From Candidatus Dadabacteria bacterium (GTDB taxonomy: Bacteria > Desulfobacterota_D > UBA1144 > Nemesobacterales > JADFKM01): a stretch of DNA of 18,925 nucleotides. Below, in pieces: positions 1 through 7,992 of the stretch (its first letter is position 1; each line of letters starts with the position of its first letter). A program made the position numbers and the translations under genes. Under the pieces are notes generated by a model that worked only from the letters and a program-made list of their open reading frames with translations, had not been told where the DNA came from and searched no databases. Where the stretch lies: the NCBI GenBank assembly GCA_022564935.1, contig JADFKM010000042.1, positions 1 to 18,925 of the forward strand. The letters are read 5' to 3'.

Positions 1-204
1 TGTACCGTTGATACAGATTGCGCCGAGGGCGAGGTATGCGACGCAGGAGCTTGTGTTGATGCGCCCGATTGTATCGTTGATACAGATTGCGCCGAAGGCG
101 AGGTGTGCGACGCAGGAGCTTGTGTTGATGCGCCCGATTGTACCGTTGATGCAGACTGCGCCGGAGGCGAGGTATGCGTGGCGGGAGCATGTGTTGAAGA
201 AGTA
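1..204 (+). repeat. 69-bp in-frame tandem repeat (three copies seen)
   Basis: Units start at 1, 70 and 139, a period of 69 bases (23 codons). Units 1 and 2 differ at only three bases by eye; unit 3 is more diverged, particularly at its end. The array runs into the left edge, so the full copy number is unknown. The repeat encodes the four-cysteine module of the protein at the left edge. Confidence 0.9.
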
Positions 205-345
205 GTCGTCGACGGCGGCGGCGGCGGATGCGCCATAGCCTCAACGGCAACAGCAGGCAGCGCGGCGGCTAATGCGCTCGTAGTATTGATTCCGCTTCTC
301 GGCATCGGGCTTCGCTCCATGCTGCGAAGGAGGGAAGAGAACTGA
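1..345 (+). CDS. Cys-rich tandem-repeat surface protein, C-terminal part, with Gly-Gly-Cys sorting tail
   Basis: The reading frame is open from base 1 and ends at TGA 343-345, so the gene begins outside the window. The visible 114 residues are about three copies of a 23-residue repeat of the form C-x-V-D-x-D-C-A-x-G-E-V-C-x-x-G-A-C-V-D-A-P-D, with four cysteines per unit, acidic and probably disulfide-bonded. Then come VVVDGGGGGCAIAS, a hydrophobic stretch (NALVVLIPLLGIGL) and a basic end (RSMLRRREEN). This Gly-rich/Cys, membrane helix, Arg-cluster order is that of bacterial C-terminal protein-sorting tails such as the MYXO-CTERM, Synerg-CTERM and JDVT-CTERM families, in which the tail is processed after export. 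I infer an exported, cell-surface-anchored protein. Function and N-terminal domains are unknown. A strong terminator follows. The frame is well supported by the repeat; assignment to one CTERM family is not certain. Confidence 0.85.
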   Translation, partial: CTVDTDCAEGEVCDAGACVDAPDCIVDTDCAEGEVCDAGACVDAPDCTVDADCAGGEVCVAGACVEEVVVDGGGGGCAIASTATAGSAAANALVVLIPLLGIGLRSMLRRREEN

Positions 346-406
346 GACTGTATATAATAAGGTAAGGGCGGGAGCGACCCTCCCCCCCTCCGATATGAAA
401 ACTAAG

Positions 407-442
407 ACCGGGGCGTCCCACAAAGGGCGCTCCGGTTTTTTT
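407..442 (+). terminator. Rho-independent terminator after the Cys-repeat gene
   Basis: Bases 407-418 pair with 425-436 as a 12-bp stem containing two G-T (G-U in RNA) wobbles, with a 6-base loop (419-424), followed at once by a run of seven T (436-442). It lies about 60 bases past the stop of the Cys-repeat gene. It also sits about 35 bases beyond the end of holB on the other strand, where it may help stop convergent transcription, although that side lacks a clean T run. Confidence 0.88.
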
Positions 443-475
443 ATGTTTGCAGGGTGTTACGCCCGTGACAGCGGC

Positions 476-1474
476 CTATCCCGCCATTTTGATTACGAAG
501 TTCTCTAGCGCTATCTGCTTGTTCGCGTTTGTGTAGAGCACCGCGCGGCGGGCACTCTCTACGGCTGCTCGCTTCTCAAGCACGGCGTCCATGTCCATCC
601 TTGCCGCAATGGTCTTCGCATAGGAAACCATGTCCGTGTTGGCAAGCTCCTCCTCTCCGAAGCCCAGCTTTATACGCATCACGTCCTGAATGAGTAGCGA
701 GACGAAGTCGAAAAGGAACCCGAGCTTCTCCGTGTCCTCTTTCGATGAGGTCTTAGGCAGCCCCTCGACGAATCCGAGCACATCGCCGGCGCTGTCGGGG
801 TCGAGCTCACATATTGCGCCGAGCACGTCTCTCCTGAAAGACTGGAGCTTCTGGTCGAAGCGCAGGGCCTTGCCCAGGCTCCCCCCGGTAAGACTTGCGG
901 TGACGCGGGCATCCGCGTCCGAAACGTCACCCCTCTCGGTAAGCGCCCCGATTATTTCCTCATCCCTCAAAGGGGCGAACTCAATTACCTGGCACCTAGA
1001 GCGTATCGTGGGCAGCAGCCTGTTGAGCTGGGAAGTGAGCAGTATGATGACCGTATCCCGCGGGGGCTCTTCCAGCGTCTTTAGAAAGGCGTTCTGGGCG
1101 CCCCGGTTCATCCTGTGGGCCTCGTCCACGACGGCCACCTTAGTTAGTCCCTCGAAGGGGCTCCGCTGGACCCTCTCGGCCACCTCTTCCCTTATCTGCT
1201 CCACCTTGATGTCTTTTAAGCCCTTATACTCGACCACGAACACATCTGGATGTATGCCCCGCTCTATCTTCGAGCACGAGCCACATTGCTCGCCTTCCTC
1301 CGCGCAGCCGCCCCCCTTGCAGTTAAGCGCCTTTGCGAACGCAAGAGCAACGAGCTTCTTGCCCACCCCCTCGGGGCCGCTGAAGATGTAGGCGTGCGAG
1401 GCGCGCCCACCCCTGGCCGCCGCGCTCAGCGCCTCTTTCTGAAAGTCGTGTCCTATAACCCTTGAGAAGCTCAT
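476..1474 (-). CDS. holB: DNA polymerase III subunit delta prime
   Basis: A clamp-loader subunit that works with delta and the tau/gamma ATPases to load the sliding clamp during replication. The 332-residue length is normal. Visible features are a P-loop-like GPEGVGKK (about 33-40), a four-cysteine zinc module (C52, C57, C64, C67), a Walker B-like VAVVDEAH (113-120) and the SRC motif (159-161) of AAA+ clamp-loader subunits. The P-loop ends GKK rather than GKT/GKS, consistent with delta prime being a weak or inactive ATPase. The start is ATG at 1474; no clear ribosome binding site precedes it. It follows tmk by 102 bases on the same strand, a common pairing in bacteria. The long open frame on the opposite strand (690-1391) is its shadow. 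Confidence 0.95.
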   Translation of the reverse strand: MSFSRVIGHDFQKEALSAAARGGRASHAYIFSGPEGVGKKLVALAFAKALNCKGGGCAEEGEQCGSCSKIERGIHPDVFVVEYKGLKDIKVEQIREEVAERVQRSPFEGLTKVAVVDEAHRMNRGAQNAFLKTLEEPPRDTVIILLTSQLNRLLPTIRSRCQVIEFAPLRDEEIIGALTERGDVSDADARVTASLTGGSLGKALRFDQKLQSFRRDVLGAICELDPDSAGDVLGFVEGLPKTSSKEDTEKLGFLFDFVSLLIQDVMRIKLGFGEEELANTDMVSYAKTIAARMDMDAVLEKRAAVESARRAVLYTNANKQIALENFVIKMAG

Positions 1475-1576
1475 TCTAACTTTTTGTAATTTGAAGACGG
1501 GGCCTTAACAATCCCGCGCTTAGTAGGGGTGATATGAACGCCGCTTCTCCGAGAGGGGAAGCCGGGCTGCCGGGCC

Positions 1577-2203
1577 TTAACCGACCCTTTTCATCACTAT
1601 GGGCGCTATCTCGGCAGCAAGCTCGTCTATGGGCTTGTCCGCGCCCACGACGACCACCCTCTTAGGCTCGGACTCGGCTATCTTGTAAAAACCCTCTCTC
1701 ACCCGTGTGTGAAACTCGATTGACTCCTCGTCTATCTTCGTAGTCCCCCCTCTGTCCTTTATCCGCTCAAGCCCCGCCTCTGCGGGCAGGTCGAGGATAA
1801 TTGTAAGGTCGGGGATGACGCCGAGGGCGGCCGCCCACGCCATTTTCTCCACGAGGTCGAGGTTGAGCCCCCTGCCGTAGCCCTGGTATGCCACTGTGGA
1901 GTCGCTGAACCTGTCGCAAACGACGGTGTGCCCCTCTTCGAGGCTGGGTTTTATGAGGCCGCGGACGTGCTGTGCCCTGTCGGCGCAGAAAAGGCAAAGC
2001 TCGGCAAACGGCTCAAGCCGAAGCTCCTTTTCGTCGAGGAGCATCTTACGGGTGTATTTGCCCAGTACGCCCCATCCCGGCTCCTGCGTGTGTGTGACCT
2101 TGCAGTCCTTGCTTTCAAGAAAGTCCTTTAGCGCAAGAGACTGCGTGGTCTTTCCGCACCCCTCTATGCCTTCAAGCGTGATGAAAATGCCACTCTCACT
2201 CAT
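1577..2203 (-). CDS. tmk: Thymidylate kinase (dTMP kinase)
   Basis: Phosphorylates dTMP to dTDP with ATP, an essential step of dTTP synthesis in the cytosol. At 208 residues it has normal length. The P-loop is GIEGCGKTT (12-20); the dTMP-site DR[FY] motif is DRFSDSTVAYQGYGRG (97-111); the LID region is near 146-162. The usual EPGGT loop reads EPGWG (41-45), a departure from the consensus I know for this family. Start ATG at 2203, without an obvious Shine-Dalgarno sequence. It lies between rluB (155 bases upstream) and holB (102 bases downstream) on the same strand; the gaps are wide for an operon, and a weak promoter candidate lies in the upstream gap. Confidence 0.94.
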   Translation of the reverse strand: MSESGIFITLEGIEGCGKTTQSLALKDFLESKDCKVTHTQEPGWGVLGKYTRKMLLDEKELRLEPFAELCLFCADRAQHVRGLIKPSLEEGHTVVCDRFSDSTVAYQGYGRGLNLDLVEKMAWAAALGVIPDLTIILDLPAEAGLERIKDRGGTTKIDEESIEFHTRVREGFYKIAESEPKRVVVVGADKPIDELAAEIAPIVMKRVG

Positions 2204-2247
2204 ATCTGTAACCGTGTGTAAGTTGATGTTCCTGGGACTGTTACACT

Positions 2248-2276
2248 ATCTTACCATAGCCACGGCGGGCGTTAAA
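2248..2276 (-). promoter_or_regulatory. Weak promoter candidate upstream of tmk
   Basis: On the minus strand TTTAAC (2276-2271) and TAAGAT (2253-2248) are separated by 17 bases, about 45 bases before the tmk ATG. Match to the sigma-70 consensus is partial. It would give tmk-holB its own transcript inside the rluB-tmk-holB run. Confidence 0.25.
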
Positions 2277-2358
2277 CGGGGGTGGGTATGCTAATAAGTA
2301 AGCTCCGTTTGTTTAGTGGAGGTTAAGTTAATTTCTTCCCCCTTCCCGGTGCTATTTA

Positions 2359-3090
2359 TCACTCCAGCCCCACATATCTCCTGAGCCTCCCAAGCTCCCT
2401 GGGCGTCAGGTCACGCCACTGCCCCGGCGGGAGATCGCCGAGCACTACGGGGCCTATGGCAGTCCTCCTGAGCCTCACGGCGGGGAAGCCGAAGCTCTCG
2501 AAGAACCGCTTTACGATACGGTTCCTCCCTTCGTGGAAAGAGATTGTAAGGATAGACTCCTCCCCCTCGTAGCGCACCAGTTTGATGGTGTCGGGCGCTG
2601 CGGGGCCGTCTTCAAGCTCCGCCCCGCTTTTCATTCGCGCTACCTCTGCCCTCTCCACCTTGCCCCGCAGAACGACCCAGTACTTTTTCGGAACTTCGTA
2701 GGAGGGGTGGTGTATCCTGTTGGCAAGCTCGCCGTCGTTTGTGAGAATGAGCAGACCCTCGGCGTCGTAATCCAGCCTTCCCGCCGGGTATACGCGCTCC
2801 GGGATACCCGTAATAAGCTCGGCGATTGTGCTCTTGCCTCCCTCTCCCTCTCCGGTGCCAAGCGTCGTCAGACACAGCCTCGGCTTGTTGAGGGCGACGC
2901 ACCTACTCCCTTCCACACTTATGACCCTTCCCCCGACTTCAACTGTGTCTTTGTCGATGTTTACCTTCGTGCCTACTTCCCTCACGACGCGGCCGTTCAC
3001 CTTCACCCCGCCCTCGCGAATTAGCTCATCGGCGCCTCTCCTCGAAGCGGCGCCGCACATTGAAAGGAACCTGTTCAGTCTCACTATCAA
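2359..3090 (-). CDS. rluB: RsuA/RluB-family rRNA pseudouridine synthase
   Basis: Converts a specific uridine in ribosomal RNA to pseudouridine. The 243-residue protein has an N-terminal S4 RNA-binding domain (about 1-60: RLNRFLSMCGAASRRGADELI, GGVKVNG), then the catalytic domain with GRLDYDAEGLLILTNDG (104-120), where the Asp of RLD (D107) is the family catalytic residue, and an EGRNRIVKRFFES segment near the C-terminus. RluB (23S) is the most likely member, but RsuA/RluE/RluF-type assignment cannot be settled by eye. The start is uncertain: TTG at 3090 lies about 10 bases after an AGGGAG, while GTG at 3084 is two codons further in. It is divergent from pheT and first of a run with tmk and holB. 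Confidence 0.9.
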   Translation of the reverse strand: MIVRLNRFLSMCGAASRRGADELIREGGVKVNGRVVREVGTKVNIDKDTVEVGGRVISVEGSRCVALNKPRLCLTTLGTGEGEGGKSTIAELITGIPERVYPAGRLDYDAEGLLILTNDGELANRIHHPSYEVPKKYWVVLRGKVERAEVARMKSGAELEDGPAAPDTIKLVRYEGEESILTISFHEGRNRIVKRFFESFGFPAVRLRRTAIGPVVLGDLPPGQWRDLTPRELGRLRRYVGLE

Positions 3091-3135
3091 ACCGCATGTT
3101 CTCCCTGACCCGACAAACCGCTCCGCTCCTCAATT

Positions 3136-3164
3136 GATTTATTTGCATGCCGAAGATATTTCAA
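3136..3164 (-). promoter_or_regulatory. Candidate promoter for rluB
   Basis: On the minus strand TTGAAA (3164-3159) and TAAATC (3141-3136) are 17 bases apart, about 45 bases before the rluB start. The -35 matches five of six consensus bases; the -10 is weaker. Confidence 0.35.
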
Positions 3165-3181
3165 CTATGACAATGAAGTTT

Positions 3182-3219
3182 TTAAAAACCTTGACACATT
3201 AGTTGATAATATGTAACGT
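3182..3219 (+). promoter_or_regulatory. Candidate promoter(s) for pheT-ihfA-DUF502-tilS
   Basis: Two overlapping sigma-70-like options lie in the rluB-pheT divergent gap. One is TTAAAA (3182-3187), 17 bases, GATAAT (3205-3210), with a good -10. The other is a perfect TTGACA (3191-3196), 17 bases, TAACGT (3214-3219), with a poor -10. Either gives a very short leader before the pheT ATG at 3235. No attenuator-like leader with Phe codons or a T-box was seen. Confidence 0.4.
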
Positions 3220-3234
3220 AGGTTATTCATAAAA

Positions 3235-5649
3235 ATGAGATTTTCCATCAACTGGCTAAAGGACTTCATCGATTTTGACGTCCCGCCGGAAGGGCTTGCA
3301 GAAAAGCTTACCATGGCGGGGCTGGAGGTGGAGGAGCTTGTGCGTGTGGGCGCAGGACTACGAGACGTTGTGGTAGCCGAGATTACAGCCCAAAGGCCGC
3401 ACCCCGAAGCCGACAAGCTGACCCTATGCGACGTGACGGACGGCGAGCGCTCCTACGAAATAGTGTGCGGCGCGACGAACATGAAAACCGGGGACAAGGT
3501 AGCCCTTGCGACCGCCGGAACGACCCTGCCCCCGAGCGAGAAATTCCCCGACGGCCTGGAGCTGAAAAAGACCAATATCAGGGGAGTAGTATCGATGGGG
3601 ATGCTATGCGCCGAGAACGAGCTGGGCCTCGGAGAGGAGAGCGAAGGCATAATGATACTACCCACTGAAACTGGGCTTGGAGAAAGCCTTGCAGAAGCCC
3701 TCGACCTGGAGGACACCGTTATCGAGATAGGCGTCACTCCCAACCGCGCCGACTGCCTGAGCGTTGTGGGCGTAGCCAGGGAGCTGGGAGCCATGCTGGG
3801 CTCTACGGCCCGAAGACCGGAGACACAGCCCACTGAGCAAGGAGAGGACATAGAGGGCGTTGTATCGGTAACGGTCGAAGACACCGAAGGCTGCCCTCGC
3901 TACTCCTGCCGCGTCATAAAAGGCGTAAAAATCGGCCCAACACCGCATTGGCTTGCAAAGAGAGTCGAGGCCTCGGGCATACGCTCCATCAACAACGTCG
4001 TGGACGTGACCAACTACGTGCTGCTTGAGCTGGGCCAGCCCCTCCACGCATTCGACTACGACCTCATTGAAGGAGGAGCAATCATAGTGCGCCCGGCACG
4101 CGAGGAAGAGAAGATAACGACCCTCGACGGGGCCCATAGAACCCTCTGTGGTGATGACCTCCTTATATGCGACGCCTCCAGGCCCGTCGCCCTTGCGGGT
4201 GTCATGGGCGGAGCCACTTCGGAGGTAACCGAGGAGACCGTCAATATCCTGCTCGAGAGCGCCTATTTCAATCCCTCAAGGGTAAGGAGGATGTCGAAGA
4301 GGGCCAACCTCCGCTCGGAGTCCTCGTACAGGTTCGAGAGGGGTGTTGACCCCAACGGTGTGGTAAGGGCCCTGGACAGGGCGGCGAAACTCATAAGGGA
4401 AGTGGCAGGAGGCGATGTAGCCCGCGGCAGCATAGACATCTACCCCAGTCCTGTAGAGCCATGCACGGTAAAGCTGAGGGCCGAGCGCGCAAACTCCCTT
4501 CTCGGAACAGACATTCCCATAGAAAAGATTACTTCCATCCTCTCGGGTCTCGGGATGGAAGTAGAGCAGACCTCCGAAGGAGAGCTACATGTGCGTGTGC
4601 CCACGTTCAGGGTCGATATCGAAAGGGAAGTCGACCTGATCGAGGAGGTTGCAAGGCACTGGGGCTACGACAAAATACCGACCACGACTCCCCGGGCGCT
4701 TATGGCCCTAGTAGAGGGCGAGAACCGCACAAATGCCGTCGCCTCAAGGGCCAGGGAGATACTCACAGGCGCCGGTTTCCTCGAAGCGATAAACTACAGC
4801 TTCGAAGACCCCGAGCTCCTCTACCTCTATAGCGCCGCAGAGCAGGTCAATTTATTAAACCCACTTACCCGCGAAAGCTCCGCCATGCGAACAACGCTCC
4901 TGGCGGGGATTATGAAAAATATAGCCATGAACCTAAACCGGCACGAAGAAGACCTGAGGGTGTTCGAGGTCGGAAGGTGCTATGTCCCCACAGAGCAGGG
5001 GGGACTTCCCAAAGAGACGCTTAAGGTCTCAGGGGCGGCCACCGGAAAAAGAGGTATCGAATTTTGGGACAAAGTCGAGTATAATTTTTATGATCTAAAA
5101 GGAGTTATGGAGAACCTCTTCGACTCTCTGGCTTTAAGCGCCACGGTGAGTTACGAAGAGGTAAAGGCCGATTCGTTCCTTCACCCGGGCAGGTCGGCGA
5201 TGATCACAATTAAGGGCGAAGAAGTAGGTTTTATGGGAGAGATTCACCCACGCATCCAGGAGAGGCTCGACATTTCGAAAAGCGTATACGTTTTCGAGCT
5301 CGACCTCGACAAGCTCTCCGAGCTCTCGGCCAGCGCTCCTAGAGCCCTCTCCCCGCTTCCCAGGTTCCCATCGCTGAGACGTGATCTCGCCCTTATCGTC
5401 AACGACAACCTGATTGTCGGCGATATATTAAAGGAGATAAGCAAAATTAAAACCCCTTATATTGAAGAGGCGTCGGTGTTTGATGTTTTCACCGGAAAAC
5501 CGATAGAGGAGGGAAAGAAGAGTGTTGCGGTTTCTATCGTTCTCAGAGCGACAGACAAGACTCTCACAGACGAAGAAGCCAACTCGGTTCAAAACAAGAT
5601 TCTCAAGAAGCTCGAAGGGGCTCTTGGAACAGAACTTCGAAAAACATAG
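3235..5649 (+). CDS. pheT: Phenylalanine-tRNA ligase beta subunit
   Basis: Beta chain of the (alpha-beta)2 Phe-tRNA synthetase; it binds tRNA-Phe and edits mischarged Tyr-tRNA-Phe, while the catalytic alpha chain (PheS) activates phenylalanine. At 804 residues it is full length. Domain order: B1, then the OB-fold tRNA-binding domain (about 40-150, HPEADKL and GMLCAENELGLG), TPNRADCLS (168-176), the B3/B4 editing domain (about 215-390), B5 (about 410-480), the catalytic-like core, and the C-terminal ferredoxin-fold anticodon-binding domain (about 710-804, PRFPSLRRDLALIV). Start ATG 3235 fits the family N-terminus (MRFSINWLKDF). Unusually, pheS is not upstream: the next gene is divergent rluB. 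ihfA follows 8 bases after the TAG stop, the arrangement known from Proteobacteria. Confidence 0.97.
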   Translation: MRFSINWLKDFIDFDVPPEGLAEKLTMAGLEVEELVRVGAGLRDVVVAEITAQRPHPEADKLTLCDVTDGERSYEIVCGATNMKTGDKVALATAGTTLPPSEKFPDGLELKKTNIRGVVSMGMLCAENELGLGEESEGIMILPTETGLGESLAEALDLEDTVIEIGVTPNRADCLSVVGVARELGAMLGSTARRPETQPTEQGEDIEGVVSVTVEDTEGCPRYSCRVIKGVKIGPTPHWLAKRVEASGIRSINNVVDVTNYVLLELGQPLHAFDYDLIEGGAIIVRPAREEEKITTLDGAHRTLCGDDLLICDASRPVALAGVMGGATSEVTEETVNILLESAYFNPSRVRRMSKRANLRSESSYRFERGVDPNGVVRALDRAAKLIREVAGGDVARGSIDIYPSPVEPCTVKLRAERANSLLGTDIPIEKITSILSGLGMEVEQTSEGELHVRVPTFRVDIEREVDLIEEVARHWGYDKIPTTTPRALMALVEGENRTNAVASRAREILTGAGFLEAINYSFEDPELLYLYSAAEQVNLLNPLTRESSAMRTTLLAGIMKNIAMNLNRHEEDLRVFEVGRCYVPTEQGGLPKETLKVSGAATGKRGIEFWDKVEYNFYDLKGVMENLFDSLALSATVSYEEVKADSFLHPGRSAMITIKGEEVGFMGEIHPRIQERLDISKSVYVFELDLDKLSELSASAPRALSPLPRFPSLRRDLALIVNDNLIVGDILKEISKIKTPYIEEASVFDVFTGKPIEEGKKSVAVSIVLRATDKTLTDEEANSVQNKILKKLEGALGTELRKT

Positions 5650-5657
5650 AGGTAGGG

Positions 5658-5966
5658 ATGGCAACAATGACCAAAAAAGAACTGGCCGATGTTATACACA
5701 AAAGGATTGGTCTATCCAAGAGGGAGTCGGCAGAGATTGTCGAGTACTTTTTTGCAGTAGCCAAAGAGCGTCTCACCATCGGCGACAGTATAAAGATGCC
5801 CAGGTTCGGAAGCTTCCGCATTCAGGATAGGAAATCGCGCAAGGGCAGAAACCCGGCGACGGGCGACACAATCCAGATCTCCAAGAGAAAGGCCCTTGTG
5901 TTCAAACCCAGCAGGTTTCTGCGTGACGCTTTGAACAAAAACATAAACAAAGATAAAAATAGTTAG
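5658..5966 (+). CDS. ihfA: Integration host factor subunit alpha
   Basis: A small nucleoid protein of the HU/IHF family that bends DNA, normally as a heterodimer with IhfB. The 102 residues show the family pattern: N-terminal helices (MTKKELADVIHKRIGLSKRESAEIVEYFF), the FGSFRIQDRK beta segment and the DNA-intercalating arm GRNPATGDTI (about 63-72). Location directly after pheT supports IhfA rather than HU or IhfB. An AGAGG overlapping the pheT stop serves ATG 5658; the second ATG at 5667 (MTKKE...) is also possible and aligns well with known N-termini. The lysine/asparagine-rich tail (NKNINKDKNS) is short. It is probably co-transcribed with pheT and translationally linked to it. Confidence 0.93.
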   Translation: MATMTKKELADVIHKRIGLSKRESAEIVEYFFAVAKERLTIGDSIKMPRFGSFRIQDRKSRKGRNPATGDTIQISKRKALVFKPSRFLRDALNKNINKDKNS

Positions 5967-5984
5967 CATTTTTTATCTGATTCT

Positions 5985-6620
5985 ATGAAGAGAAACTTTC
6001 TTGCCGGGATTCTTGTGGTAGGGCCTTTTGGATTAACCTTTTTTATCCTCTTCAAACTCGGCAAGTGGATGGCTGAACTCCTGAGCGCGGCTCCGGCCAG
6101 CTTGATCAAATCGCTGTCCGAACTCCCCCCGTTCTGGTTCCAGGCTACCACGCTTTTAATCGGGTTTTCCGGTACGGTGCTCGTAGTGCTTATAACCGGA
6201 GCCCTGGCGCGCAACTTCGTCGGAGGCAAGCTGGTGGAGCTTGGAGAGAGAATCATATCCAAGATACCCATCGCAGGAACCTTCTACATGGCCACCAAGC
6301 AGATTATCGAAACCGTATTCACCGAGTCGGGCTTCAAGGGTATAAAAAGAGTCGTGATGTTCGAATTCCCCAGAACGGGTCTCTACGCATTAGGGTTCGT
6401 CACGGGCACTGTGCAGATGGGACGCGAGAGCCCTTTGCCGGGCAAGAAGCTTCTCAGCGTCTTTATGCCCACATCTCCAAACCCCACCTCCGGGTACTAC
6501 TTGATGATTCCAGAAGATGAAGTCAAAGATCTTCCCATTAGCATCGAAGAGGCCTTTAAAATAATTATGAGCATCGGGCTTGCATCTGAGCAAAGTGAAC
6601 CTTTTAGGGCTGGTACGTAG
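5985..6620 (+). CDS. DUF502 family inner-membrane protein
   Basis: A 211-residue protein of the DUF502 family, whose biochemical role is not established. Two hydrophobic segments are clear (about 8-33 and 53-80), followed by a conserved soluble part: ISKIPIAGTFYMATKQ (91-106), FEFPRTGLYALGFVTG (126-141) and a VFMPTSPNPTSGYYLMIPEDEV-like motif, all typical of the family. The start ATG 5985 is 18 bases after the ihfA stop in a T-rich spacer without a good ribosome binding site, so coupling to ihfA is possible. Its 3' end overlaps the start of tilS. Assignment to the family is firm; function is unknown. Confidence 0.9.
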   Translation: MKRNFLAGILVVGPFGLTFFILFKLGKWMAELLSAAPASLIKSLSELPPFWFQATTLLIGFSGTVLVVLITGALARNFVGGKLVELGERIISKIPIAGTFYMATKQIIETVFTESGFKGIKRVVMFEFPRTGLYALGFVTGTVQMGRESPLPGKKLLSVFMPTSPNPTSGYYLMIPEDEVKDLPISIEEAFKIIMSIGLASEQSEPFRAGT

Positions 6621-7992
6621 CACAATAGCAAAATACGACATGCTCCGAGCCGGAGAAACCGTCGTAGTAGGGGTTTCCGGGGGAGCCGATTCGGTTGCCT
6701 GCCTCCACCTGCTCTGCGAACTCAAGGAGCTAGCCCTCAATGTAGTGGCGGCCCACGTCAACCACGGTCTGAGAGGGCAGGAGAGCAAAAGGGACGCCGA
6801 CTTTGTTGAGGCTCTCGCCCGGGAAAAAGGGCTTGAGTGTGAGCTCTTCGAGGCTGACGCCGCTGGGTACGCCAGCGACCAGGGGCTCTCACTCGAAGAG
6901 GCCGGAAGGGTTATCCGCTATGGGTTCTTCGCGCAGATAAGCGAGAAATACAGCGGAGCTAAAATAGCCACAGCTCACACCTTTGACGACCAGGCCGAGA
7001 CCGTCCTGATGCGCCTAATACGCGGCAGCGGGCCAAAGGGCCTCGCAGGCATACCGCCGGTTGGGAAGGGGGGCGTTATAAGGCCCCTGATAGAAGCACG
7101 AAAAAGCGACCTCAAGATCTACCTCAACGAAAGGGGCGCGCAATGGTTGGAAGACTCTACTAACCTTAACCCGAATTTCCTCAGGAACAGAATCAGGCAC
7201 GAGCTTATACCTGTCCTTGAGCGCTACAACCCGTCAATAAAGCAAAAGCTCGTAAATACCTCCTCAATCTCCACGGCTTGCTGGGACTACATAGAACAGG
7301 CGGCTGAACAGAGCTTAGGCGACATGTTCGACGCCCTTCAGCCCGGAGAGCTTTGCGGAGACGCAGCGACGTATTCTCCCCTTCACAGGGCGGTCCGCTA
7401 CGCCGTACTTATGCTTGGCGTTGAAAGGGTGAAGGGAAACACGAAGCGCATCGGGTTCGAGCACATCTGCGCAATGGACGATTTCCTCCTTGGGGACACG
7501 ACCTCGGGGGAGATAGACCTTCCCGACGGTATAGCGCTTGTAAAGAGCTACGGCGTTTTCATGATAACAACTCTAGAGGATCTCGAACGCAGTTTTTCTT
7601 ACACCGTTCCGTCCCCCGGCAGATGGTCTTTCCCTTACGTCGAGTGCGAGATTACCGAAGGGGCAACGGACACTGATTTCTCGAGGCGGGACACCGCCGT
7701 GCTGGACGCCTCTTCCGTGGGCTTCCCCATAGAGATAAAGAGCTACGAGCAGGGGATGAGGTTCCATCCCCTGGGAATGGAGGGGACGAAAAAGCTGAAG
7801 AGGTTTTTCATCGACGCCAAGGTTCCCCGCTTTTTCAGGCGCCGCGTCCCGCTTTTCCTTTCGGGGGGGGAGATCGTTTGGGTCGGGGGGATGAGGGTTG
7901 ACGAGAGGTTTAAGCTTAGAGGAAAAGCTGCGCTCACCATCAGGCTCATAAGCCCGAAAATCCCCCAGCTCCCCTGGGCGGCTCAGAGGTAA
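6580..7992 (+). CDS. tilS: tRNA(Ile)-lysidine synthetase
   Basis: Uses ATP and lysine to convert the wobble cytidine of tRNA-Ile(CAU) to lysidine, so the tRNA reads AUA and is charged with isoleucine. Up to 470 residues. The N-terminal PP-loop ATPase has SGGADS (33-38), AHVNHGLRG (58-66) and TAHTFDDQAETVLMRLIRGSG (131-151); NFLRNRIRHELIPVL follows, then the TilS substrate-binding and C-terminal domains (RRRVPLFLSGGEIVWVGGMRVDERFK near the end). The start is uncertain: TTG at 6580 overlaps the DUF502 gene by 41 bases, and GTG at 6595 by 26; both keep the expected helix before the PP-loop. The overlap suggests translational coupling. The last 47 bases overlap the convergent methyltransferase gene. 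Confidence 0.95.
   Translation: MHLSKVNLLGLVRSTIAKYDMLRAGETVVVGVSGGADSVACLHLLCELKELALNVVAAHVNHGLRGQESKRDADFVEALAREKGLECELFEADAAGYASDQGLSLEEAGRVIRYGFFAQISEKYSGAKIATAHTFDDQAETVLMRLIRGSGPKGLAGIPPVGKGGVIRPLIEARKSDLKIYLNERGAQWLEDSTNLNPNFLRNRIRHELIPVLERYNPSIKQKLVNTSSISTACWDYIEQAAEQSLGDMFDALQPGELCGDAATYSPLHRAVRYAVLMLGVERVKGNTKRIGFEHICAMDDFLLGDTTSGEIDLPDGIALVKSYGVFMITTLEDLERSFSYTVPSPGRWSFPYVECEITEGATDTDFSRRDTAVLDASSVGFPIEIKSYEQGMRFHPLGMEGTKKLKRFFIDAKVPRFFRRRVPLFLSGGEIVWVGGMRVDERFKLRGKAALTIRLISPKIPQLPWAAQR

Noticed and set aside
1-204. CRISPR-like repeat array
   Set aside because: The 69-base units abut without spacers and encode a regular Cys-rich peptide repeat in frame.
690-1391. A 233-codon open frame on the plus strand
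   Set aside because: It lies wholly opposite holB, is serine-rich low-complexity sequence as expected from an antisense frame, and resembles no family.
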